DNA from: Mucilaginibacter straminoryzae
GTDB lineage: Bacteria; Bacteroidota; Bacteroidia; Sphingobacteriales; Sphingobacteriaceae
Assembly (NCBI RefSeq): GCF_022953055.1
Contig: NZ_JALJEJ010000005.1
Coordinates: 237,871 to 301,870 of the forward strand
Length of the DNA stretch: 64,000 nt
Direction: 5' to 3'
Shown: positions 1 to 8,111 of the stretch, one piece after another
Layout of the letters: each line of letters begins with the position of its first letter
Position numbering within the stretch: the stretch's first letter is position 1
Translations under genes and position numbers: made by a program
Notes under the pieces: generated by a model
Told to the model about the DNA's origin: nothing
What the model saw: only the letters and a program-made list of their open reading frames with translations
Database searches by the model: none

Positions 1-1115
1 CCTATCAGCGAAAGCCGCGAACCATCTGTACCACCGCGGATGCTTTCTAAATGCGGTGTCATTCCGGCGCGTTTGATGGCTTCCAAGCCGTATTCCACAA
101 TATGCGGATGCTGATCCAACACACCCTTCATGTTACGGTATTGCGCTTTAACCTCTAATTGAAAGCTTGCGCCCGGGAAATCCTGAATTACCCGGGTGGC
201 AATATCTCGGATCACCTGCGCATGTTCTACCAGTTTCGCATCCTCAAAATCACGGATGATGAAATTGATCACCGCTTCTTCGGCGTGCCCGCTTACCGCT
301 ACCGGGTGAACAAAACCTTCCTTGCCTTCTGTCCCTTCCGGTGATAACTCAAACGGCAGCTCGGCAATAATTTTACCGGCTATCTTTATGGCGCTTTGCA
401 TGTTGCCTTTTGCAAAGCCCGGGTGCGAGCTTACACCATGTATAATCAACTTTGCTCCGTCTGCAGAGAAGGTCTCATTTTCTAAATGCCCGGCGCTTTC
501 ACCATCGATGGTATAGGCGGCTTCTGCACCTAACTTTTCCAGGTCTACCTTATCTACGCCTCGGCCAATCTCTTCGTCAGGCGTAAATAACAGCCTGATC
601 TTACCGTGCCTGATGTTCGGGTTTTGCATCAGTTGGTAAGCAGCATCCATAATCTCTGCTACCCCGGCTTTGTTATCCGCCCCTAACAAGGTAGTGCCGC
701 TGGCGGTGATGATGTCGTTACCGAGCTGGTTCTTCAGGTCAGGATGTTCGGCCATTTTCAACACAACGGAAGGATCATCCGGCAAGACCAAATCCTGCCC
801 CTGGTAATTCTGGTGAACAATTGGTTTTACGTTTTCTCCGTTACAATCTGGCGAGGTATCCATGTGCGAGCAAAAGCAGATGACCGGAACGTTCGGCTTA
901 TCGGTATTAGCCGGAACGGTGGCATAAACCACACCAAATTCATCTAATTCGGCATCTTCAATGCCCATGGCCTTTAACTCATCAACCAGTAACCGGCCAA
1001 GGTTCTTTTGTTTTTCGGTAGAAGGATAGCTTTTTGATTCGCCATCAGACTGTGTATCTATCTTAACGTATTGCAGAAAACGCTCTGCTACGGTAAATTG
1101 GAATTGTTGGTTCAT
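1..1115 (-). CDS. pepT: Peptidase T (tripeptide aminopeptidase), 3' end cut by window
   Basis: M20-family zinc aminopeptidase that removes the N-terminal residue from tripeptides in the cytoplasm. Translating the minus strand from the ATG at 1115 gives MNQQFQFTVAERFLQYVKID, then CSHMDTSPD (first zinc-ligand His and Asp), GADNKAG (metal-bridging Asp) and TPDEEIGRG (catalytic Glu), all in the order expected for PepT. About 371 codons are visible; the family is usually near 410, so only the C-terminal end is missing. The gene stands alone and diverges from the YjbR-like gene across about 60 bp. The call is firm because motif order and the N-terminus both match PepT rather than other M20 peptidases. 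Confidence 0.9.
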   Translation of the reverse strand, partial: MNQQFQFTVAERFLQYVKIDTQSDGESKSYPSTEKQKNLGRLLVDELKAMGIEDAELDEFGVVYATVPANTDKPNVPVICFCSHMDTSPDCNGENVKPIVHQNYQGQDLVLPDDPSVVLKMAEHPDLKNQLGNDIITASGTTLLGADNKAGVAEIMDAAYQLMQNPNIRHGKIRLLFTPDEEIGRGVDKVDLEKLGAEAAYTIDGESAGHLENETFSADGAKLIIHGVSSHPGFAKGNMQSAIKIAGKIIAELPFELSPEGTEGKEGFVHPVAVSGHAEEAVINFIIRDFEDAKLVEHAQVIRDIATRVIQDFPGASFQLEVKAQYRNMKGVLDQHPHIVEYGLEAIKRAGMTPHLESIRGGTDGSRLSLI

Positions 1116-1175
1116 ACGCAAAATTATTTGTGCAAATTAGGGCTTTAATTACTGCCTAATCAAGTTTTATTGATA

Positions 1176-1526
1176 ATGAACGTTGAGGAACTGCGCGATT
1201 ACTGTCTTGAGAAACCTGCCGTTACCGAGGGCTTCCCGTTTGATGATAACGTATTGGTGTTTAAAGTTGCGGGAAAGATCTTCCTGCTGATCCCTTTAGA
1301 GCCTGGCAACCGCTTCAACGTAAAGTGCGACCCTGAACTAGCCATCCAACTGCGCGAACAGTACACCGAGGTGCAGCCGGGATTCCACATGAACAAAGCG
1401 CAATGGAACACCGTGTTTATGGACGGCAGCCTGACCAACAAACAACTCCAGGAAATGATAGACCACTCTTACAACGAGGTAGTAAAAAAACTAACGAAGA
1501 AGCTAAAAGCCGAATTTGGTTTGTAG
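1176..1526 (+). CDS. MmcQ/YjbR family protein
   Basis: A 116-residue protein of the MmcQ/YjbR fold (CyaY-like, sometimes called DNA-binding). The N-terminus MNVEELRDYCLEKPAVTEGF is characteristic, followed by a FPFDDNVLVFKVAGKIF strand region and the closing helix that ends in KKLTKKLKAEFGL. I start at the ATG at 1176 and not the in-frame TTG six bases upstream, because the family normally begins at this MN. The biochemical role is not established; a nucleic-acid-binding function is inferred only from the fold. It is monocistronic and is followed by repeat-rich intergenic DNA. Confidence 0.8.
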   Translation: MNVEELRDYCLEKPAVTEGFPFDDNVLVFKVAGKIFLLIPLEPGNRFNVKCDPELAIQLREQYTEVQPGFHMNKAQWNTVFMDGSLTNKQLQEMIDHSYNEVVKKLTKKLKAEFGL

Positions 1527-1593
1527 GTGATATAAAATTCGAAATGGAAGGTTACCCCTCCCTGACCCTCCCAAGGGAGGGAATAGTAAAAGA

Positions 1594-1910
1594 TTGTCAT
1601 TGCGGGCGAAGCGTGGCAATCTTCCATTTATAGCGCTCATTCGTGGCTATGGCTGTTAGTTACGACCTCTCCCCAACCCCTCTCCGAAATAGACGGCCTT
1701 TAAAGCTCTTCCGTCGGTTGAAGGAGAAGCATCGTCTTCAACTTATTTAGTGAGAAGAAGCGTCCCCGTTGCTCTCTACATAATGGAGAAAGATAAGAAT
1801 CAAGAGTGATGCTACGAGATTACCACGTCTCCTGATAGCCATCGGGATCCTCGCAATGACAAAAATGGGTGAAGTAGTTATAAAGAGATTGCCTCGTGCC
1901 TCGCAATGAC
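1594..1910. repeat. Cluster of dispersed palindromic intergenic repeats (REP-like)
   Basis: The 1527-1985 gap has no gene. It holds three imperfect copies of one palindromic unit, recognisable by a 'cattgcg...gcgaagc...ggcaatc' arm pattern: 1594-1624 (forward), 1815-1861 (reverse, split by an insert) and 1884-1910 (reverse). A separate 'cctccc...gggagg' palindrome lies at 1556-1582 and a 'cctctccccaacccctctcc' block near 1667. Such elements are common between genes in Bacteroidota genomes. A short open frame read from them on the minus strand (1747-1971) is repeat-derived and not a gene. Confidence 0.7.
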
Positions 1911-1985
1911 GTTGTTGTGGATAGATGCTTGCCGAAACTGGTTCGGGACTGGTCGACAAGCAGCATGACAAGGTGGAGGTATAAC

Positions 1986-2013
1986 ATTAAAAAAGCCCCT
2001 TGTCGGGGCCTTA
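1986..2013 (-). terminator. Rho-independent terminator of ffh
   Basis: On the minus strand a GCCCC/GGGGC stem (1995-1999 with 2005-2009) is followed by a run of six T. It sits about 45 bases after the ffh stop codon. Confidence 0.8.
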
Positions 2014-2053
2014 TATCTTGATTATTGTCTCTTGTTTCTTGCTTCTCTCCGAA

Positions 2054-3382
2054 TTACATTTTCGGCATGCGGCGCATCAGGTTGGCCATGGCAGCCGGGT
2101 TGCTCATCTGCTTCATTACCTTACGCATATCTTCAAACTGCTTGATCAGGCGGTTCACTTCTTCCAGTTTAGTGCCAGAGCCTTTTGCAATACGGTTGCG
2201 GCGGCTTTGGTTAATGCTGTCGGGGTTTTCCTTCTCAAACGGTGTCATGGATTGGATGATGGCCTCGATAGATTTAAAGGCATCGTCGCCAATCTCTACG
2301 TCTTTCATCATTTTACCCACGCCGGGGATCATGCCCATCAGATCTTTCATGTTACCCATTTTCTTGATCTGCTGTATCTGGCTGTAGAAGTCGTTAAAGT
2401 CGAACTTGTTCTTGCGGATCTTCTTCTGCAACTCGGCAGCCTGCTTTTCGTCAAACTGCTGCTGCGCGCGTTCTACCAGCGAGACCACGTCGCCCATGCC
2501 CAGGATACGCGAAGCCATCCGGTCGGGGTGGAAAACGTCCAGCGCTTCCATCTTTTCGCCCGTACCGATGAACTTAATGGGCTTATTCACTACCGACTTA
2601 ATGGAAAGCGCCGCACCACCGCGGGTATCACCATCCAGCTTGGTTAACACGGCGCCGGTAAAGTCCAGGCGGTCGTTAAACACTTTTGCGGTGTTCACGG
2701 CGTCCTGCCCGGTCATGGCATCCACCACAAACAAAATCTCGTGCGGTTTAGTGGCAGCTTTTACGCGCTCTATCTCCTGCATCATGGCCTCGTCAACCGC
2801 TAAGCGGCCGGCGGTATCAATGATGACTACGTTATGGTTGTTCTGTTTGGCCTGTGCAATACCTTCCAGGGCAATAGCTACCGGGTCTTTAGATTCGCGG
2901 TTGGCATAAACAGGTACGCCAATCTGCTGCCCTAAAACTTCCAACTGGTCAATCGCCGCGGGGCGGTAAATATCATCCGCAACCAGTAAAGGCTTCTTGT
3001 TTTTCTGGGTCTTCAGGAAGTTGGCCAGTTTACCGGTGAAGGTGGTTTTACCCGCACCGTTTAAACCTGCAATCAGGATAATGGTAGGCGTTGCCGGAAA
3101 CTCCAGCTCGGCGGTGCTGCCACCCATCAGGGCGGTCAGCTCGTCGTTCATGATCTTGGTGAGCAACTGTCCCGGCGAAATGGTGGTCAGTACGTTTTCG
3201 CCCAATGCTTTTTGCTTTACGTCATCTGTAAAAGCTTTGGCAGTTTTATAGTTAACGTCGGCATCCAGAAGGGCCTTGCGGATCTCCTTCATGGTTTCGG
3301 CCACGTTGATTTCTGTAATAGTACCTTGTCCTTTCAGGACCTTAAACGCCCTGTCGAGCTTATCCGATAGATTTTCAAACAT
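2054..3382 (-). CDS. ffh: Signal recognition particle protein Ffh
   Basis: GTPase of the bacterial signal recognition particle. It binds 4.5S RNA and signal sequences of nascent chains and docks with FtsY for co-translational membrane targeting. The 442 residues show the N domain (1-95), then the G domain with GLNGAGKTT (about 106-114), DTAGR (189-193) and TKLDGDTRGG (247-256), then the methionine-rich M domain ending in MKQMSNPAAMANLMRRMPKM, which holds the RNA- and signal-binding surfaces. Length is normal. It is monocistronic with a TAACTTTG promoter box about 40 bp upstream and a terminator downstream. Confidence 0.97.
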   Translation of the reverse strand: MFENLSDKLDRAFKVLKGQGTITEINVAETMKEIRKALLDADVNYKTAKAFTDDVKQKALGENVLTTISPGQLLTKIMNDELTALMGGSTAELEFPATPTIILIAGLNGAGKTTFTGKLANFLKTQKNKKPLLVADDIYRPAAIDQLEVLGQQIGVPVYANRESKDPVAIALEGIAQAKQNNHNVVIIDTAGRLAVDEAMMQEIERVKAATKPHEILFVVDAMTGQDAVNTAKVFNDRLDFTGAVLTKLDGDTRGGAALSIKSVVNKPIKFIGTGEKMEALDVFHPDRMASRILGMGDVVSLVERAQQQFDEKQAAELQKKIRKNKFDFNDFYSQIQQIKKMGNMKDLMGMIPGVGKMMKDVEIGDDAFKSIEAIIQSMTPFEKENPDSINQSRRNRIAKGSGTKLEEVNRLIKQFEDMRKVMKQMSNPAAMANLMRRMPKM

Positions 3383-3420
3383 ATTTGATCAATCCTTTAT
3401 CCCCATTTTTTTTGAGGCTA

Positions 3421-3428
3421 CAAAGTTA
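3421..3428 (-). promoter_or_regulatory. Bacteroidota -7 box upstream of ffh
   Basis: The minus strand reads TAACTTTG, a full match to the TAnnTTTG -7 element. No good TTTG is present 19 bases further upstream, so the -33 element is weak. The implied leader is about 30 nt. Confidence 0.45.
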
Positions 3429-3521
3429 TGATTTTTAAGGCGTTTTACACCTTCAGCATCCGAAATAATAGCCTGTAGTGCTGGGGGCTTATCAGCACCA
3501 AACAATATACTGCCCAAATAG

Positions 3522-4634
3522 TTACGGGAACCTGTAAATTACACCCAGGGCCAAAGCTTCTGTTCCCTGTATTCCGGCGCGTGAATCTTTATCATACAAG
3601 GCCGTACCGGTAATAGTTACGGCTACCAGCTTGTTTACCTTGGCAGAAAGTACCACATCTAAGCGATGGTCTATATTCATCAGCGAACGGCCGTAAGGAA
3701 CCAGCATCGCGTAACGGGTATTCAGGTGGACGTTGGTCATGATGTCTTTGTCATACAGGGCAACCAATTGGAAAGCCAGCTCGTTACGGATCCTCTTTGT
3801 AGTATCAACCCCATAATTGCCTGTGATGCTCCTGTCCAGGTCATTATATAATACCAGGGTTTGCCTGGCTGTACCTGTACCGATACGAAGATCAAAAGCT
3901 TTGTTTGGCTTATACTCCACACCGACGGATTCTGTAATATAGCCGGGAGCCATAAAACGCGAAATAAGTATCGGCGGGCCGTTGTCTGAATATTGATAGC
4001 CTTTATCAAACTGCGATTCTATACTTACCGACCCGAAGAAATACCAGTTTTTAGATAATTGGGTGGCTACCTTGTTGTCGAAAAAGATGCGGTCGGTAGT
4101 TTTTCTGTTGATATGCCCTTCGTTGCTTGTTTTGCCGTAAAGCAGCAACAGTTCGCCGGTGTAGTTAAAGGGGGCCTTATTGTATTCTGTTTTATAGTCG
4201 AAGTTTCCGCCAAGGGCTAAAGAGCTGATACCACCATTGGCCCAGTTATGGCTAAAGGCCGACTGGTTGAGGTTAAAACCCATGGTGATCCATTTACGCC
4301 AGTAGGTAACCTTATAGTCCAGCATACTTACCGGTACCAGGTTAGGGTCAACCACTATGGGGCGCACGATAACTGGCAGTGGGCTGCGCCTGACATCCCT
4401 GCGGTATTTGTTCAGGATAACGGTATCCAGCTTTACGGTATCCAGCCGCGAAAGGCTGTCCATACGCCTCAGGCTGTCTGCACGTTGCAAACTATCGGCA
4501 TAACGGATCACCAGCGCCCGCCTGATGCTGTCGGCCCGGCGTAAACTGTCACGTAATTGTGCATGAGCGCTAAAAGCGGTTAGAACTAAAAATAAAGTCA
4601 GTAGGTAGAACGCTTTCTTTGACATTAGCAACAA
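3522..4634 (-). CDS. DUF3078 domain protein, exported
   Basis: A 370-residue exported protein of unknown function. After a signal peptide (hydrophobic stretch then AFSAHAQ) comes an Arg/Asp/Ser-rich segment with repeated 'RRADSIRR', 'LQRADSLRRMDSL' units (about 28-70), then the DUF3078 region (about 110-370) rich in alternating strands with WANGGISSLALGGNF. This pattern looks like an outer-membrane beta-barrel; that placement is inferred. An internal ATG (MSKKAFYLL, at 4625) is an equally good start. DUF3078 proteins are restricted largely to Bacteroidota. Confidence 0.75.
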   Translation of the reverse strand: MLLMSKKAFYLLTLFLVLTAFSAHAQLRDSLRRADSIRRALVIRYADSLQRADSLRRMDSLSRLDTVKLDTVILNKYRRDVRRSPLPVIVRPIVVDPNLVPVSMLDYKVTYWRKWITMGFNLNQSAFSHNWANGGISSLALGGNFDYKTEYNKAPFNYTGELLLLYGKTSNEGHINRKTTDRIFFDNKVATQLSKNWYFFGSVSIESQFDKGYQYSDNGPPILISRFMAPGYITESVGVEYKPNKAFDLRIGTGTARQTLVLYNDLDRSITGNYGVDTTKRIRNELAFQLVALYDKDIMTNVHLNTRYAMLVPYGRSLMNIDHRLDVVLSAKVNKLVAVTITGTALYDKDSRAGIQGTEALALGVIYRFP

Positions 4635-4689
4635 AGAAACACAAAAACAAATTTTACTGAAAGAAAAAACTTTAACAGAAGCACTTATT

Positions 4690-5019
4690 TCACAAATACT
4701 TCACCCAGGCCCACCATTTTCTTTGCTGAAGGTAACCTTTGTTGGCTTCGTTTGCATAGGCTTCGCGTTCGAAACAGATATTGAGGTAGGCTTTGTGGTG
4801 ATTTTTAAACCGGATGAGATTCACCAGGTAATTAAACGCATACAGCAGGTAAAAGGGAACAACCAATAACTCTGCCTCCTGAAGCAGGTGGATCGATTCA
4901 TGCCGGATCAGGACATCGTCCTTCAACAGCTCTTTGCTTCGTACAAGAATTACCGGAAACAGGGCCATTCCATCCACTTTTAAAAAGCGGGCAACCAAAA
5001 CAATGGGCTTATTTACCAT
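4690..5019 (-). CDS. Small membrane-associated HExxH protein
   Basis: A 109-residue protein with an HESIH motif (about 41-45), matching the HExxH zinc-binding signature, a following hydrophobic helix (VVPFYLLYAFNYLV) and a downstream acidic cluster CFEREAYANE that could supply the third ligand. No larger catalytic domain is present, so peptidase activity is only a possibility. The start codon overlaps the end of the upstream gene by 11 bases, which argues for translational coupling. I do not recognise a named family. Confidence 0.55.
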   Translation of the reverse strand: MVNKPIVLVARFLKVDGMALFPVILVRSKELLKDDVLIRHESIHLLQEAELLVVPFYLLYAFNYLVNLIRFKNHHKAYLNICFEREAYANEANKGYLQQRKWWAWVKYL

Positions 5020-5803
5020 TCAGGAACAACGGGGGAATACTTAAGGCCCTTGGGTTACGTATGTAACGCTTGTAATTTGCCTTAATGCTCAGGATGAACT
5101 CGTAATCGCTGGCGGTGACTACTTGGTAGTAGCCCGGGCGGTATTTGCGCATAAAGTCTGTCAGCTGCGGTTCGCGTAAGCCGGTAACACTGGCTACCAG
5201 CGTTTTTGTGTACCGGTAATCAATGATATTTTCGTGGTAGTCGCGTTCGATGATTTCTTTTAGGTGTTCGGCGTTTCGCCCTTTACGGCTGATCATGTTA
5301 TACAAGCCATCTATGCTAAGGCCAGCACCCCCACCCGGAGAAACGCTCAGGACATCGCGGTTGCCAATGGAACCGTAAATGATGCTGTAATCTTTCTTGG
5401 TTTCGAGTAAACGTTTTTGCGGCGATTGCAGGGTATCGCGCACATTGACCTGGTTCAGCATAATGCTTTTGGGTTTCAGGTAAACCGGTAGCGAACCTGT
5501 ACCTTTTACGGTAAGGGTATCGCTGAAATAGTTCAGTTTACTGAAAATGAGCCTGTCGCCTGGCTGCGCCCCGATATGGAATTCGGCCTGCAGGTTATTG
5601 TAAACCGATTCGCCGGTACGGGTATTTACAACGTTTACCTTGGCAATACGTTCCTTGCTGTCCTTATCAAATACAATCCCATCGATCGTTTTAGGCTGGG
5701 CGATAGTATGGAGGCCGATAAAACAAAGAATTAATATGATCCAGTTCTTACTCACTGCGCTAAAACTACTCCACCATACCGGATTTGCCACCATCTTTAA
5801 CAA
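5009..5803 (-). CDS. Carboxypeptidase-regulatory-like domain protein, exported
   Basis: A 264-residue exported protein. A signal-type hydrophobic stretch (about 20-36, ending IAQ) is followed by a carboxypeptidase-D-regulatory-like beta-sandwich beginning TIDGIVFDKDSKERIAKVNV (about 38-120), the fold often found at the N-terminus of TonB receptors. The remaining 140 residues are not recognisable. There is no TonB barrel, so this is not a receptor. The gene is coupled to the HExxH gene downstream and starts 11 bp after the stop of the glucosaminidase gene, suggesting a four-gene envelope cluster on this strand (7280 to 4690). Confidence 0.65.
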   Translation of the reverse strand: MLKMVANPVWWSSFSAVSKNWIILILCFIGLHTIAQPKTIDGIVFDKDSKERIAKVNVVNTRTGESVYNNLQAEFHIGAQPGDRLIFSKLNYFSDTLTVKGTGSLPVYLKPKSIMLNQVNVRDTLQSPQKRLLETKKDYSIIYGSIGNRDVLSVSPGGGAGLSIDGLYNMISRKGRNAEHLKEIIERDYHENIIDYRYTKTLVASVTGLREPQLTDFMRKYRPGYYQVVTASDYEFILSIKANYKRYIRNPRALSIPPLFLNGK

Positions 5804-5813
5804 AAATTAACAG

Positions 5814-6692
5814 CTACCGCGAAATAACCAGCGTTTGACCGATCTTAATATTATTATCCGTCATGTTGTTCAGGGCCTTCAAATCGTCAACCGTCAATCC
5901 AAAACGTTTAGAAATATTGTATAGTGTATCGCCGGTAACCACCGTATACAATTTGTTTGCAGGCGTAACAGCAACTACAGAATCGCGGGTTTCTTTAGGT
6001 ATGTTCTGGTTAATCTGGCTCAGCACGCGGTCTTCACGCTTGATCTTGGCAATCTCGCTTTCCGGACGGTCAAACTGGTCGAGGTTATACTTTTGGATCA
6101 GCTTGATCAGCTGTTGAGGGTAATTGGGGTTGGTGGCATAACCGGCATCCTTTAACCCCTGCGCCCATCCCTGGTAATCGTTTTTATCCAGCTCGAACAG
6201 GTGCGCGTAACGTTTGCGTTTCAGAAATTCAGAATGGTCGCGGAAAGATTGTTCGGGCGAATCATATACCCGGAAACAATCATTAATCTGGTCATCGTTC
6301 TTGTAGTAAGATTGGCCGTGCCAGTCGCTGGTACACTTAATGCCAAAGTGGTTATTGGCATATTTGGCCAGTTCGCCGTTTCCGTTACCCGATTCAAACA
6401 GGCCCTGGGCCAGCGTAATACTTGCCGGGATACCATAAGTATTCATCTCCTGGACTGCTATGGCTTTAAATCTGTCGATATAGGTATAAACCGTATAGGT
6501 TGGATACGTACCCTGACGCGATTTGCGGATCTGGTCGTTGTTCTTTTCTACTTCGCTGTTCGAAGGAACATAAACAGACGGGGTCGATGTCGAAGACGGC
6601 GACGGGTGTGCAGGCGGACGCGGAAGGTTTCTGCGTGTGATACAAGAGGTAAGCAGGCTTGAAGCCGCTAGCAGGTAGATGAGTTTACGCAT
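5814..6692 (-). CDS. LysM-containing FlgJ-type N-acetylglucosaminidase, lipoprotein
   Basis: Predicted envelope peptidoglycan hydrolase. It has a lipoprotein signal with lipobox LTSC (about residue 17), a low-complexity Ser/Pro linker, a glucosaminidase (GH73, FlgJ-like) domain at about 70-215 with SITLAQGLFESGNGNGELA holding the likely catalytic Glu, and one LysM repeat at the C-terminus (about 247-292, LYTVVTGDTLYNISKRFGL). LysM binds glycan strands and GH73 cleaves the GlcNAc-MurNAc bond. It lies 54 bp downstream of a shorter paralogue in the same orientation. Confidence 0.85.
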   Translation of the reverse strand: MRKLIYLLAASSLLTSCITRRNLPRPPAHPSPSSTSTPSVYVPSNSEVEKNNDQIRKSRQGTYPTYTVYTYIDRFKAIAVQEMNTYGIPASITLAQGLFESGNGNGELAKYANNHFGIKCTSDWHGQSYYKNDDQINDCFRVYDSPEQSFRDHSEFLKRKRYAHLFELDKNDYQGWAQGLKDAGYATNPNYPQQLIKLIQKYNLDQFDRPESEIAKIKREDRVLSQINQNIPKETRDSVVAVTPANKLYTVVTGDTLYNISKRFGLTVDDLKALNNMTDNNIKIGQTLVISR

Positions 6693-6746
6693 TAAACAAG
6701 AAAGGGCTTGATTACAAGCCCAAACTTAATATTTTAAAACCGAATG

Positions 6747-7280
6747 TTATTCTACATTTTTTGGTTGCGCCTGGTTGCGGGTGGTATCAGGCCGCTCGTC
6801 AAAAGCGCTCAGGTTGTACTTTCTGATCAGGCCAAGCACTTGCGCACCCCATTTACGGCTGCTGGCATAACCGCTGTGTTGAATGCCTTTTACCCAGCCC
6901 AGGTAATCGTAATGGCTTAAGGTTTCAGCCAGTTTAGTAAATTTTTTACGTTCTGTCATGACACGGGCAAAATCCTGGAAAGAATCCTGCGCAGAATCGT
7001 ATTGTTTATAGGATGAATGTGTGGCTTTGCGGCCGGTATAAGATACAGCGCTTTTGCCTTTCATCCCGAAGTGATTGTTCTGCGTGCGCGCCAGTTTGCT
7101 GGTTCCGCTGCCAGATTCATGCATGGCAATGGCTAATACAATACTTGCAGGTACACCGCTCTCATGCATAATGCGGATGGCATTATCTTTGAAACGCTGG
7201 ATATAAGATTGTGAAGCATTTTGCGCTGAGGCAATTGAGGCGGTAGCCAGAAAAGAAACAATCAGTAAGATTTTCTTCAT
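6747..7280 (-). CDS. FlgJ-type N-acetylglucosaminidase, secreted
   Basis: A 177-residue secreted protein: signal peptide ending ASIASAQ, then a single GH73 glucosaminidase domain with ASIVLAIAMHESGSGTSKLA carrying the likely catalytic Glu, and no LysM. It resembles the domain of its downstream neighbour, which suggests an old duplication in which only one copy kept the cell-wall anchor. Its start lies 3 bp after the stop of the O-methyltransferase gene, so the two are probably co-transcribed. Confidence 0.8.
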   Translation of the reverse strand: MKKILLIVSFLATASIASAQNASQSYIQRFKDNAIRIMHESGVPASIVLAIAMHESGSGTSKLARTQNNHFGMKGKSAVSYTGRKATHSSYKQYDSAQDSFQDFARVMTERKKFTKLAETLSHYDYLGWVKGIQHSGYASSRKWGAQVLGLIRKYNLSAFDERPDTTRNQAQPKNVE

Positions 7281-7283
7281 AAT

Positions 7284-7922
7284 TTAAATTTTTCTGATGA
7301 TCAGGACACCATCTCTTACAGGCAGAATTATTTTTTCAACCCGTGTATCAACAGTGATCTGATCATTTAGTTTCCGGAAGAGTTCAGTATCGGCATCTTT
7401 TGCATCGCCGTATACTTTTCCCTTCCATAACACATTATCAATTATAATTAAACCTCCCGGTTTTACTTTATCAATTACGCTTTCAAAATAGTTTAAATTG
7501 TTCTTTTTGTCGGCGTCGATAAATACAATGTTAAATAAACTTTCCGTAAACTCCAAAATTTTCGGCATCGCATCACCGATATGCAGTCGTATTTTATCCG
7601 TCATCCCGGCTGCTTCAAAGTTACGGCGAAGCATGCTTTCCATCTCCGGATTTACCTCTATCGTATCTAAAACGCCGTTTTCTGTCAATCCTTCCGCCAG
7701 GCAAATGGCCGAGTAACCGGTAAAAGCGCCGATCTCTAAAATTCTTTCGGGCTGCACCATTTTGCTCAGCATGCTCAGCAATCTGCCCTGGTAATGGCCC
7801 GAAAGCATGTTGGCCTTCAGCACCTTCACATGCGTTTCGCGGTTGATGTTTTTTAACACCTCTGGCTCTGCATCTACATGCGCTTCCAGGTAGGCCTGCA
7901 GTTTTGGATCAAGAATTTCCAT
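7284..7922 (-). CDS. Class I SAM O-methyltransferase
   Basis: A 212-residue O-methyltransferase of the catechol/caffeoyl-CoA type (MT3 family), soluble. Motif I is ERILEIGAFTGYSAICLAEG, the following acidic motif is DTIEVNPE, and FNIVFIDADKKN supplies the metal-binding Asp; KPGGLIIIDNVLW follows. The substrate cannot be told from sequence. I chose the ATG at 7922 (MEILDPKLQAYL), because the upstream in-frame extension comes from a dispersed intergenic repeat (7946-8004) and has no counterpart in the family. Confidence 0.85.
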   Translation of the reverse strand: MEILDPKLQAYLEAHVDAEPEVLKNINRETHVKVLKANMLSGHYQGRLLSMLSKMVQPERILEIGAFTGYSAICLAEGLTENGVLDTIEVNPEMESMLRRNFEAAGMTDKIRLHIGDAMPKILEFTESLFNIVFIDADKKNNLNYFESVIDKVKPGGLIIIDNVLWKGKVYGDAKDADTELFRKLNDQITVDTRVEKIILPVRDGVLIIRKI

Positions 7923-7945
7923 AGCGCAAAGGTAGGGTTTGAGAG

Positions 7946-8004
7946 ATAAGAGGCAAGAAGCAAGAAACGAGAGCCAAGAATCAGGAGACAAGAATCAAGA
8001 GCTG
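7946..8004. repeat. Low-complexity 'caagaagcaagaaacgagag' intergenic repeat
   Basis: A run of variants of caagaa-gcaagaaac-gagag-ccaagaatca. Similar stretches lie in reverse orientation at about 2024-2047 and 45441-45476, always directly next to a gene end, so this is a dispersed family and not chance. Confidence 0.5.
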
Positions 8005-8111
8005 ACCCCCGCTATTTTATAAAAAGTCTATAATTATGGATACTGAGACTCCATTATTTTACACTCATTACACTTTTTTTGCACATTTTTGCACACTTCT
8101 AATAAAAGGTT

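Noticed and set aside
1747..1971. Minus-strand frame with HCEARGNLFIT string
   Set aside because: It is translated from the palindromic intergenic repeats and is a well-known kind of false gene.
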